From contig NZ_JMLQ01000003.1 in assembly GCF_000686025.1 (NCBI RefSeq), positions 248,001 to 312,000 on the forward strand: a stretch of DNA of 64,000 nt, given 5' to 3'. The position numbers were made by a program, and so were the translations under genes. Origin of the DNA: Rhodococcus sp. UNC23MFCrub1.1 (GTDB lineage Bacteria; Actinomycetota; Actinomycetes; Mycobacteriales; Mycobacteriaceae). This document shows, in pieces, positions 27,804 to 34,581 of this stretch; positions within the stretch are counted from its first letter, which is position 1; each line of letters begins with the position of its first letter. Below the pieces are notes generated by a model, which was not told the DNA's origin, searched no databases, and worked only from the letters and a program-made list of their open reading frames with translations.

Positions 27804-29381
27804 CTAGGCCGGACACGCATTACCGCCTTCCGGCACGTCGCCCGTTTCGAGGTACGCCGCGACGGCCGCGCGCCCGCACCCCGAGCCCACCGACACGGGG
27901 TGTCCGATGCCGTCCCAGGTGATCGTCGTGGTGGCCGCGCCGGCCGCGCCCAACGCTCCCGTGACCGCCGGAAGCGGCTCCGTACCGGTGACGGCGTCGG
28001 CGTTCCCGCTGAGCACCAGGACCGGGAGCCCCAGGGTGGAGGGGACGGGCGGCGGGGTGGTCGCCGGCCACGCCGAGCAGGTGAGCAGGTTCAACGCCGC
28101 CGTCGCACCGAAGGCCGGGTACTGGCCCGACCACGACGTCTGCAGCTCCCGGACCCGGTCGGGTGCGGGCCACTGCTGGCCGTCGGTGCAGCGGCTCACG
28201 AAATGACCGTCGGTCTCGGTCAGGGCACGCACCTCGTCGACCGCGTCGTCGAGTGCGGTGGTGTTCCCGGCGAGCGCACCTGCCACCGTGTCCGACGTGG
28301 AGCGCACCCGCGCGGCGCCGTCGGCGGTGGACGGATACGCCAGCAGGTGGACGACTGCCTGTCGAACGGTGGCACCGGACAGCGGTGCGAGATCACCGGC
28401 GTCGGCGCGGCGGAACAGCTCCACCACCTGTGAGCGCGGATCCGCCCCGAGCGAGCATCCGACGGCGGCGCATCGGGTGGCGAACGCCGTCAGGGCGGCC
28501 TCCTCCCCGCGCACGGTCTGCTCGGCGCTGGTGACGGCGTCGGTGATGACGCTGGTGGGGGAATCGAGCACGAGGCGGGCGACGTGGTCGCCGTACGCGG
28601 CCGCGTACCCGAGCGCGACGAGGGCGCCGTTGCCCGATCCCAGGAGCGACAGGGCACGCACTCCCCACGCCTCCCGGAGCGCCTCGAGGTCGTCGGCGCT
28701 GTTGGTGACCCCGAAGATGAGTGCCTCGGGAAGCAGGAAGTCGGTGCACGCGATCGTCGCGTCGCGGGCGAGGGTCGCGACCTTGTCCGCCGCGTCGGTG
28801 CCGGGTGAGTACTGCCCGAGGTCGGTCAGCGCGTCGCGGGTGGACGTGGCACCCGAGTAGCAGTCGAACGGCGCGGAGTTGCCGATGCCGCGCCGATCGA
28901 CACCGACGATCGGGTGGGCGTCGAGGAGCGCGGTGTCCGGCTGCGCGGCGAGCGCCGCCATGTCCGCGGACGACGGTCGATCGGTGCCGGACGTGTAGAC
29001 CAGCGGCGCCGCGTCCGCCGGCGTGGCGGCCGTGCGCACGCGGACCGCGGAGAGTTCGAACGTGCCGTCCGAGGCGACGGTGCGGTCGATGGGAGCGGGG
29101 AAGGTCGCGCAGTCCACCAGCACTCCGGGCGCGGCCGTGACCCCGCGAGCAGCGGTGGTGCGGGCCGTGCAGTCGGTCCAGTTCAGGTCGGTGACCGGTG
29201 CCTCGAGAGGACGTGGCCCCTCGTCGGTGGGTTCGGTCGTCGCGGGCCCGCCGTCGGACCCGGCCGATCCACCCTCGATCGCCACGTCCGGACGGGTCGA
29301 CGGTCCGGCCCCGCACGCGGCGGCGACCACGACGACGGCCGTCAGGGCGGCGAGCCGTGACCCGAACCTCGACATCTGCAT
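27804..29381 (-). CDS. Secreted alpha/beta-hydrolase lipoprotein (TAP-like C-terminus)
   Basis: A 525-residue exported hydrolase or peptidase. The signal peptide ends in the lipobox AAACGAG, so it should be anchored outside the membrane. The nucleophile elbow is LLGSGNGALVALGYAAAYG, with Ser in the G-x-N-G context. A C-terminal TAP-like domain with VLVLSGNADAVTGTEPLPAV and the catalytic-His segment WDGIGHPVSVGSGCGRAAV follows. It corresponds in position to M. tuberculosis Rv2672, between the RibD-like gene and aftC. The stop codon directly adjoins the aftC start. Substrate unknown. Confidence 0.88.
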   Translation of the reverse strand: MQMSRFGSRLAALTAVVVVAAACGAGPSTRPDVAIEGGSAGSDGGPATTEPTDEGPRPLEAPVTDLNWTDCTARTTAARGVTAAPGVLVDCATFPAPIDRTVASDGTFELSAVRVRTAATPADAAPLVYTSGTDRPSSADMAALAAQPDTALLDAHPIVGVDRRGIGNSAPFDCYSGATSTRDALTDLGQYSPGTDAADKVATLARDATIACTDFLLPEALIFGVTNSADDLEALREAWGVRALSLLGSGNGALVALGYAAAYGDHVARLVLDSPTSVITDAVTSAEQTVRGEEAALTAFATRCAAVGCSLGADPRSQVVELFRRADAGDLAPLSGATVRQAVVHLLAYPSTADGAARVRSTSDTVAGALAGNTTALDDAVDEVRALTETDGHFVSRCTDGQQWPAPDRVRELQTSWSGQYPAFGATAALNLLTCSAWPATTPPPVPSTLGLPVLVLSGNADAVTGTEPLPAVTGALGAAGAATTTITWDGIGHPVSVGSGCGRAAVAAYLETGDVPEGGNACPA

Positions 29382-29385
29382 ACGT

Positions 29386-30150
29386 TCAGCGTGCCATCTC
29401 GCGCGCCCGTACCCAGCGCACCAGGATGGTCCCGTCGTCGTCGAGCAGGATGTGGCCCGGGGTCATCGGGCGGTCGACGGCGGCATCGGACGTCGCCATC
29501 CGGCCCGAGGTCCCGGCGCTGAGGGTGGGCGAGGTGGTCACGCAGACCTCGTCGACGACATCCGCGGCGAGAAGCGACCCGAAGAGTCCGGGCCCGCCCT
29601 CGCACAGCACTCGCTGCAGGCCGAGGTCCTGCAGCAGCGCGACCACGACGTCGCCGGTGAGGTCGCCGTCGGCGCGGACGACGGTGAGCCCGGCGTCGCG
29701 CAGTGCCTGCACCTTGTCCTCGGGCGCGTGCGAGGTGGTCAGCACGATCGGCGGCACCTCCGCGCCCGTCACCACCGTCGACTCGGGATCGACGCTCGCG
29801 GAGCCGGTCACCACGACGATCGGAGGGACCTCGCTCTGACCCCGCGCGGTGCGCGCGGCGCGCACCGCGTCGGACACCTCCACACCGCCGTAGTTCTCTG
29901 CCGTGACGGTGCCCGATCCCACCAGGACGGCGTCGGCGAGCGAGCGGAGCTCGCCGAAGACCGCCTTGTCAGCAGGGGTCCCCAGCCCACCGGACACCCC
30001 GTCCTGCGACACCGCACCGTCGATGCCCGCCACGAAGTTGACGCGGATCCAGGGGGAGTGGAGCTCGGCCGGATACGCGTAGAGATCGGTGAGATCGTCG
30101 TCGGTCACTGTGAGGTAGGTCCCATTATCGATACGCTGCACAAAAGCCAT
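29386..30150 (-). CDS. RibD C-terminal-domain reductase (pyrimidine reductase family)
   Basis: A 254-residue NADPH-dependent reductase of the RibD-C/dihydrofolate-reductase-like fold, without the N-terminal deaminase of bifunctional RibD. Typical segments are VNFVAGIDGAVSQDGVSGGL, DAVLVGSGTVTAENYGG and VLCEGGPGLFGSLLAADVVDEVCVTTSP. The M. tuberculosis counterpart in this position is Rv2671, reported to act as an alternative dihydrofolate reductase. The ATG at 30148-30150 is used; a GTG one codon earlier is equivalent. Four bp separate it from the lipoprotein gene, so it heads the operon to aftC and msrB. Divergent from zapE, 25 bp apart. Confidence 0.88.
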   Translation of the reverse strand: MAFVQRIDNGTYLTVTDDDLTDLYAYPAELHSPWIRVNFVAGIDGAVSQDGVSGGLGTPADKAVFGELRSLADAVLVGSGTVTAENYGGVEVSDAVRAARTARGQSEVPPIVVVTGSASVDPESTVVTGAEVPPIVLTTSHAPEDKVQALRDAGLTVVRADGDLTGDVVVALLQDLGLQRVLCEGGPGLFGSLLAADVVDEVCVTTSPTLSAGTSGRMATSDAAVDRPMTPGHILLDDDGTILVRWVRAREMAR

Positions 30151-30163
30151 CACACCACGTCGT

Positions 30164-30169
30164 TAACCT
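30164..30169 (+). promoter_or_regulatory. -10 element of a likely leaderless promoter (zapE)
   Basis: TAACCT ends 6 nt before the ATG at 30176. The surrounding GTTAAC is itself palindromic and could also serve the divergent RibD-like gene. Confidence 0.45.
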
Positions 30170-30175
30170 CGTCCC

Positions 30176-31186
30176 ATGCCACAACGCCTCGTCGACCGCG
30201 ATCCCGTGGTGCCCGCCGACCAGCTGATCGCCCAGATGGTGCCGCCGGCGATGTTCGACGACGTGAGTTTCGCGTCCTACATCCCGGACCCGAACGAGCC
30301 GACGCAGGCCGAGGCCGTGCGCAAGGCGGAGGAGTTCGCCGGCAAGGTCGCGAAGATCCGGTCGGGCGGGAAGCGCGGTCTGTTCGGCAAGAAGACGCCG
30401 GCCTCCGGCGCAGGTCTGTACCTCGACGGTGGGTTCGGCGTCGGCAAGACCCACCTGCTGGCGTCGATCTTCCACGCGTCGCCGGAGCCCAAGGCGTTCG
30501 GCACCTTCGTCGAGTTGACGCACGTCGTCGGAGCTCTCGGATTCACGAAGGCGCTCGACGAGCTGTCCGGTCACAGCGTGCTGTGCATCGACGAGTTCGA
30601 GCTCGACGATCCGGGCGACACGATGTTGGTGTCTCGGTTGCTCACCGAGTTGGCCGCCAAGGGCGTCTCCATCGTCGCGACGTCCAACACGCTGCCCGGC
30701 CAGTTGGGCGAGGGTCGCTTCGCCGCTCAGGACTTCCTGCGAGAGATCAAGAAGCTCGGCTCGATCTTCGAGTCCATTCGTGTCGACGGTCCCGACTACC
30801 GACACCGCGACCTGCCCCCGGCTCCGGATCCGATCGGCGCGGACCAGATCGAAGCCGCCGCGGCGGCCGTCGAGGGATCGACGCTCGACGACTTCGACGC
30901 GCTGGTGAAGCATCTGAGCACCCTGCACCCGTCGCGCTACGGGAAGTTGATCGAGGGTGTCACGGCCGTCTTCATCGAGAACGTCCACGCGGCACCCGAC
31001 CAGTCCGTGGCGCTGCGCCTCGTCGTGCTGGCCGACCGCCTGTACGACGCGGGTACGCCGGTCACCGTGTCGGGTGCGAAGCTCGACGAGCTCTTCACCG
31101 AGGAGATGCTCCAGGGCGGATACCGGAAGAAGTACCTGCGCGCGACGTCGCGTCTGCTGGCGCTCTCGCGCTTCGCCTCCGTCTGA
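30176..31186 (+). CDS. zapE: Cell division protein ZapE (AFG1-like ATPase)
   Basis: A 336-residue P-loop ATPase of the AFG1/ZapE family, which in E. coli associates with the FtsZ ring. Walker A is GGFGVGKTH at residues 85-93, Walker B is HSVLCIDEFELDDPGDT, and the sensor segment is IVATSNTLPGQLGEGRF. FLREIKKLGSIFESIRVDGPDYRHR is a further family block. The start ATG is 6 nt downstream of a -10 element, consistent with a leaderless mRNA. It corresponds to M. tuberculosis Rv2670c and is divergent from the RibD-like gene. Confidence 0.92.
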   Translation: MPQRLVDRDPVVPADQLIAQMVPPAMFDDVSFASYIPDPNEPTQAEAVRKAEEFAGKVAKIRSGGKRGLFGKKTPASGAGLYLDGGFGVGKTHLLASIFHASPEPKAFGTFVELTHVVGALGFTKALDELSGHSVLCIDEFELDDPGDTMLVSRLLTELAAKGVSIVATSNTLPGQLGEGRFAAQDFLREIKKLGSIFESIRVDGPDYRHRDLPPAPDPIGADQIEAAAAAVEGSTLDDFDALVKHLSTLHPSRYGKLIEGVTAVFIENVHAAPDQSVALRLVVLADRLYDAGTPVTVSGAKLDELFTEEMLQGGYRKKYLRATSRLLALSRFASV

Positions 31187-31208
31187 GTCGCTACCGTCCG
31201 AGTCGGCG

Positions 31209-31745
31209 TCAGGTGAGGTCGCGCTGCATGACGAAGTCCTCGTGCAGCACGGCTCCCAGCGCGAAACGCTTCTCTCCCAGCTGCCGGAAACCGCTGCGCC
31301 GATAGAACGCCAGCGCGCGGGCGTTCTGCTGGTTCACTCCGAGCCACAGCGCGCTGCGTCCGAGCCGTCGAGCCTCGTCCGCGGCCGACTCCATCAGTGC
31401 TGCAGCAACTCCCGTGCCGTGGGCGGCGGGGTCGCTGTACATCTTGCTCACCTCCACGGCGTCCGTGGCCGTGAGGGCGCTCGACACGTCCGGGTCGGTC
31501 GACGCCGACAGGATCAGCATCGTGTACCCGACCAGTGCCGTGCCCTGCGGAGCGACCCGCACGATGCGCTCGTCGTCGTCGAGGTAGGTGCGGAACGCCG
31601 ACTCCGACAGCACGGTCGCCACGAAATGGTCGATGTCCTCCTGCAGCGTTCCGGGTGGACACGCCAGGGGGAAGGTCCGTCCCGCCAGATCGGCGAGGGC
31701 CGGCACGTCGGCGTGCGTGGCGCGTCTCGTGGGCTGTGTCGCCAC
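31209..31745 (-). CDS. GNAT-family N-acetyltransferase
   Basis: A 178-residue acetyl-CoA-dependent acyltransferase. The acetyl-CoA loop appears as SDPAAHGTGVAAALMESAADEARRLG, and the C-terminal motif B as ALWLGVNQQNARALAFYRRSGFRQLG. The GTG at 31743-31745 starts 3 bp after the stop of the upstream small membrane protein, so the two form an operon. It matches the position of M. tuberculosis Rv2669. Substrate unknown; a small amine or protein N-terminus is possible. Confidence 0.88.
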   Translation of the reverse strand: MATQPTRRATHADVPALADLAGRTFPLACPPGTLQEDIDHFVATVLSESAFRTYLDDDERIVRVAPQGTALVGYTMLILSASTDPDVSSALTATDAVEVSKMYSDPAAHGTGVAAALMESAADEARRLGRSALWLGVNQQNARALAFYRRSGFRQLGEKRFALGAVLHEDFVMQRDLT

Positions 31746-31748
31746 CCG

Positions 31749-32045
31749 TCAGGCCGATCGAGGGTGGGCGGCGTGGGGGCGGTCCGTCGCCTCCACGGCG
31801 TCTACTACGTTCTTCGCTTGTCGCAGAGGCATTCCCGTGCGATCGCGCAGCAGCGACATCGCCTGCGCCGGCTTGCGCGCGTGCACAAGAGCGGCCACGG
31901 CGGTGTGCGTCTCGGCGTCGACGGGATGACGGTCGACGGTCTCGGTCCGTGCGGCGGCGGTGCGGTGTCGCAGCGCGAACCAGGTGACGACGACGGCGAG
32001 ATCGATGACCACGAGAGCCACGACGAACCAACCCCAGGTAGGCAT
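31749..32045 (-). CDS. Small membrane protein with a ribosomal L7/L12 C-terminal-like domain
   Basis: A 98-residue protein: one N-terminal transmembrane helix (about residues 4-27, WGWFVVALVVIDLAVVVTWF), a short linker, then AQAMSLLRDRTGMPLRQAKNVVDAV near residues 62-86. This last block follows the pattern of the L7/L12 C-terminal domain (VIKxVRxxTGLGLKEAKxLVD). The ATG at 32043-32045 is selected since it directly precedes the membrane helix; an in-frame ATG four codons earlier is less likely. It precedes the GNAT gene in the same operon. Function unknown; it is not the ribosomal protein itself. Confidence 0.7.
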   Translation of the reverse strand: MPTWGWFVVALVVIDLAVVVTWFALRHRTAAARTETVDRHPVDAETHTAVAALVHARKPAQAMSLLRDRTGMPLRQAKNVVDAVEATDRPHAAHPRSA

Positions 32046-32241
32046 GAGGCAAGTCAATCACCCTGCGCCGGACGCACACGGCGATTCGGGTGATCGGCGG
32101 GCGATCGCCGTTGTGTCTTCTCACTCCCGACGTCCGAGACGTGTCGTTCACGACACCGGACGATCGGGTAGGCGGAGGATGAACGACGAACGATGGCGCG
32201 GGGTCACGACGCCGCAGCGTGGCGACGACGAGAGGATCGAC

Positions 32242-32484
32242 ATGAGCGAACAGATGACGGTGCAGTACTTCACGGGTCGCGTGGACCGGGTCAAGGCAGC
32301 GGTTCAGAAGGCCGTCGACGAGGCGGGCGCGTACGGCAGCGATCAGCTGGTGGCGGATTTCGAGTGGATCCAGTACGCCCACGATCACGTGCACGTGACG
32401 ACGCGCGACGAGGTGGACTACGTCGACGACGAGACGACGACGCGGCACCTCGACGAGCTGTTCGAGCGGTACCGAGTGGGATGA
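32242..32484 (+). CDS. Small acidic protein of unknown function
   Basis: An 80-residue soluble protein (MSEQMTVQYFTGRVDRVKAAV...) with many Asp and Glu and no recognised motif. The ATG at 32242 has GAGAGG about 6 nt upstream; an in-frame ATG at 32179 would add a low-complexity lead. Codon usage is strongly GC3-biased, as in neighbouring genes, which supports real coding. A perfect terminator hairpin follows its stop codon by 10 bp. Confidence 0.6.
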   Translation: MSEQMTVQYFTGRVDRVKAAVQKAVDEAGAYGSDQLVADFEWIQYAHDHVHVTTRDEVDYVDDETTTRHLDELFERYRVG

Positions 32485-32494
32485 GGCGGAATGC

Positions 32495-32526
32495 ACGAAG
32501 CCCCCGTCCGAGGACGGGGGCTTCGT
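32495..32526. terminator. Perfect 15-bp terminator hairpin between the small gene and the tRNA operon
   Basis: The left arm ACGAAGCCCCCGTCC is matched exactly by the right arm around a 2-nt centre. It ends the plus-strand small gene and, from the other side, lies directly after tRNA-Val(GAC), so it can terminate both transcripts. There is no T-tract, as is common in high-GC actinobacteria. Confidence 0.8.
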
Positions 32527-32533
32527 GTGGTGG

Positions 32534-32605
32534 TGCGCGATACTGGGATTGAACCAGTGACCTCTTCCGTGTCAGGGAAGCGCTCTCCCGCTGAGCTAAT
32601 CGCGC
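32534..32605 (-). tRNA. tRNA-Val (GAC)
   Basis: A complete cloverleaf of 72 nt. Acceptor GCGCGAT pairs with ATCGCGC, the anticodon loop is CTGACAC (anticodon GAC), and the T-arm has GGTTCAATCC. Discriminator A is followed by an encoded CCA (32531-32533). It is the last gene of a Gly-Cys-Val tRNA operon. Confidence 0.96.
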
Positions 32606-32626
32606 GGGACCCGGTGACGGGTGACG

Positions 32627-32697
32627 AGGTGGAGACGGGAATCGAACCCGTGTGCACGGCTTTGCAGGCCGTTGCCTCACCACTCGGCCACTCCACC
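32627..32697 (-). tRNA. tRNA-Cys (GCA)
   Basis: A 71-nt cloverleaf. Acceptor GGTGGAG pairs with CTCCACC, the anticodon loop is CTGCAAA (anticodon GCA), and the discriminator is U, the identity base of tRNA-Cys. CCA is not encoded. Middle gene of the tRNA operon. Confidence 0.96.
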
Positions 32698-32747
32698 GTG
32701 GTGACGAGAACCCCGGCTCGTGATAACCGGGGGACTCGATACCCTCG

Positions 32748-32820
32748 AGCGGACGACGGGATTCGAACCCGCGACCCCAACCTTGGCAAGGTTGTGCGCT
32801 ACCAGCTGCGCCACGTCCGC
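32748..32820 (-). tRNA. tRNA-Gly (GCC)
   Basis: A 73-nt cloverleaf. Acceptor GCGGACG pairs with CGTCCGC, the anticodon loop is TTGCCAA (anticodon GCC), the T-arm is GGTTCGAATCC and the discriminator is U. CCA is not encoded. First gene of the Gly-Cys-Val operon. Confidence 0.96.
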
Positions 32821-32862
32821 ACACTCCTCGGTGGCGTTTCCGCCTCCGTGGTGCGGTTCGAA

Positions 32863-32892
32863 ACATTAGCCCACGTCGGCCGGAAGTCACAA
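32863..32892 (-). promoter_or_regulatory. Promoter of the Gly-Cys-Val tRNA operon
   Basis: On the minus strand TTGTGA (32887-32892) and TAATGT (32863-32868) are separated by 18 bp. This is the best sigma-70/SigA-type promoter in the window. It lies about 40 bp before tRNA-Gly, in a local stretch of lower GC. Confidence 0.7.
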
Positions 32893-33014
32893 ATCCGCTG
32901 TTCACACCGTGTTTCCCTGCCGTCACTCCTGTCACGACCGCCGCAGGGTCGGTCGGCCGCAGCGGTGGCCGGCGCGGGTCGGGGTCCGTGTTGGGAGCAC
33001 CCTCGGGGACGTGT

Positions 33015-33020
33015 TAACGT
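33015..33020 (+). promoter_or_regulatory. Putative -10 element of the tRNA-Val(CAC) gene
   Basis: TAACGT in a locally AT-richer segment 36 bp before the tRNA. A start near 33027 would leave a short 5' leader. No clear -35 element is seen. Confidence 0.4.
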
Positions 33021-33056
33021 TTCCCCTCGTTCGGACGGCGTGCTCGCACGCGGCCC

Positions 33057-33128
33057 GGTCCCGTGGCTCAGTGGAAGAGCGTCCCGTTCACACCGGGAAG
33101 GTCGCTGGTTCGATCCCAGCCGGGACCA
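33057..33128 (+). tRNA. tRNA-Val (CAC)
   Basis: A 72-nt cloverleaf. Acceptor GGTCCCG pairs with CGGGACC, the anticodon loop is TTCACAC (anticodon CAC), the T-arm is GGTTCGATCC and the discriminator is A. CCA is not encoded. It reads the GTG codon and complements the GAC tRNA-Val 0.5 kb away on the other strand. Confidence 0.96.
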
Positions 33129-33141
33129 CAGAGAAGACGAC

Positions 33142-33165
33142 AGGCCCTCGCTGCAGCGGGGGCCT
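33142..33165 (+). terminator. Intrinsic terminator after tRNA-Val(CAC)
   Basis: AGGCCC and GGGCCT arms with an inner CGCTG/CAGCG stem form a GC-rich hairpin followed by TTT, 13 bp after the tRNA. Confidence 0.7.
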
Positions 33166-33206
33166 TTCGCCGTTCCGAGGTCGGTGTCCCCGGGTATGGT
33201 GACCTG

Positions 33207-33716
33207 GTGAGTACCGACAAGGCCCCCGCAGACAGGGTCGCCCCCGCAGAGCGCGCAGCGACTGCCGACCCGTCCGCGGTGACGGACTCCGGATCGCGTG
33301 AGCGCGGCAGCCGCGGGCGCGAGGAGCGCAGCCGGTACCGCGAGTGGCGTGACGGCATCGCCTCGCGCCCGACCGTGGATCGTGCGTACCGCATCGCGGT
33401 GGCCGCGGTGGGAACCGTCGTCCTCGCCCTCGGCATCGTCGCCATCCCGTATCCCGGTCCCGGATGGCTCATCGTCTTCGCCGGTCTCGGCATCCTCGCC
33501 TCGGAGTTCGCGTGGGCCAAGACCGTCCTGCACTGGGTGCGGGCCCGGTACGACACGTTCATGGAGTGGTTCGGTCGGCAGAACATCGTCGTCAAGGGAC
33601 TCGGCGCACTGTTGACCACCGTGGTCGTGCTCGCCACGCTGTGGCTGCTCGGCGCCCTCGAGCTGGTCGCCGGTTGGGTGGGCCTGGACTGGGCGTGGCT
33701 GCAGAGCCCACTCTGA
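33207..33716 (+). CDS. TIGR02611-type PGPGW membrane protein
   Basis: A 169-residue protein with a charged cytoplasmic N-terminus (about 60 residues) and two hydrophobic blocks near residues 68-105 and 125-150. The motif PYPGPGWLIVFAGLGILASEFAWA is diagnostic for the putative transmembrane PGPGW family. Function is unknown. The GTG at 33207 is used (VSTDKAPADRV). Its end overlaps the start of the Fe-S protein gene by 22 bp, suggesting coupled translation. Confidence 0.8.
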   Translation: MSTDKAPADRVAPAERAATADPSAVTDSGSRERGSRGREERSRYREWRDGIASRPTVDRAYRIAVAAVGTVVLALGIVAIPYPGPGWLIVFAGLGILASEFAWAKTVLHWVRARYDTFMEWFGRQNIVVKGLGALLTTVVVLATLWLLGALELVAGWVGLDWAWLQSPL

Positions 33717-34450
33717 CCGCCGCGGACGTCGTCACGCGCACCGCGAAGGCGCTGCCGTGGACCGCGAACCTCATGGTGGTCCCGCCCGGGGACGGCTGGG
33801 ACATCCCCGATCCAGCGCTGCTGGACGTCGCACTGGCTCGGTCCGCCGCGCGGTGGCCCGACGTCTCGGACACCACGTGCGCGACGCTGTGGTGGTACGG
33901 CTCCAGCTCGACGCTCGCTCTGGTCCTCGGCGCTCAGATGCTCGTCACCGGGCACTGCGTCGACCCGACGGCTCCCGATGCGGTGGTGGCCATCGGCGAC
34001 ACCGGGACCGTTGCCGCACTGATGTCGCCCACGGTGGCGACGTCGGCGGGCACAGTCGTGGCGGACCTGGTCGAGCGCCTGGTCGGGGGGCTCGCACAGC
34101 GCGTGCCGGGGCTGTCCGCACCGAGCCTGTGGGCGATCGCCTCGGACTCCGTGGCCAACCGGGTGCTCGACGTGGCCTCCGCACTCGGACGCGTGGCCGA
34201 CGCCACCGCGATGGCGCGGCTCCTCACGTCGCAGGCTCGGACGCACCGGTTCCCCGAACCGCGTTTCGTGGACGTGACGGCGGACGCGATCGTCACACCG
34301 GCGACTGCGAGTGCGCCGGATGCGCACTCGCGCCGTGTAGTCCGTCGTGGATCGTGCTGTCTGGTCTTCGAGGCCGGGGTCGACATGTGCGTCAGCTGTC
34401 CGCGTCGCACCCCCGAGGACAGAGCCCGACGGTGGTCGGCGCTTCTCTGA
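33695..34450 (+). CDS. FhuF-like (2Fe-2S) ferric-siderophore reductase family protein
   Basis: A 251-residue protein whose C-terminus carries C221-C222-x9-C232-x2-C235 (RRGSCCLVFEAGVDMCVSCP), the [2Fe-2S] signature of FhuF-type siderophore reductases. The N-terminal 200 residues are Ala/Val-rich and match the loose FhuF fold (ATLWWYGSSSTLALVLG). It may release iron from siderophores in the cytoplasm. The GTG at 33695 overlaps the PGPGW gene; no start codon further downstream is better placed. No iron box is visible upstream, so iron control, if any, must act at the PGPGW promoter. Identification rests mainly on the cysteine motif. Confidence 0.7.
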   Translation: MAAEPTLTAADVVTRTAKALPWTANLMVVPPGDGWDIPDPALLDVALARSAARWPDVSDTTCATLWWYGSSSTLALVLGAQMLVTGHCVDPTAPDAVVAIGDTGTVAALMSPTVATSAGTVVADLVERLVGGLAQRVPGLSAPSLWAIASDSVANRVLDVASALGRVADATAMARLLTSQARTHRFPEPRFVDVTADAIVTPATASAPDAHSRRVVRRGSCCLVFEAGVDMCVSCPRRTPEDRARRWSALL

Positions 34451-34581
34451 CGCGCCAGGCGTTCGGGCGAGGTGTCTGCCGCGTCCCCGATGCCGATACG
34501 CTGTGCACGACACCCGACCCACACCTGTCGCCGCCGCCCCACCCGGGCGGCACCGACCCACGTCCGTAGGAGCGCATCACC

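Noticed and set aside
32485..33206. tRNA-linked integration site of a genomic island
   Set aside because: No integrase and no duplicated tRNA 3' end were seen; both flanks carry ordinary chromosomal genes.
34451..34581. T-box or other leader riboswitch before thrS
   Set aside because: The 131-bp region has no T-box sequence or specifier-loop structure that I can recognise.
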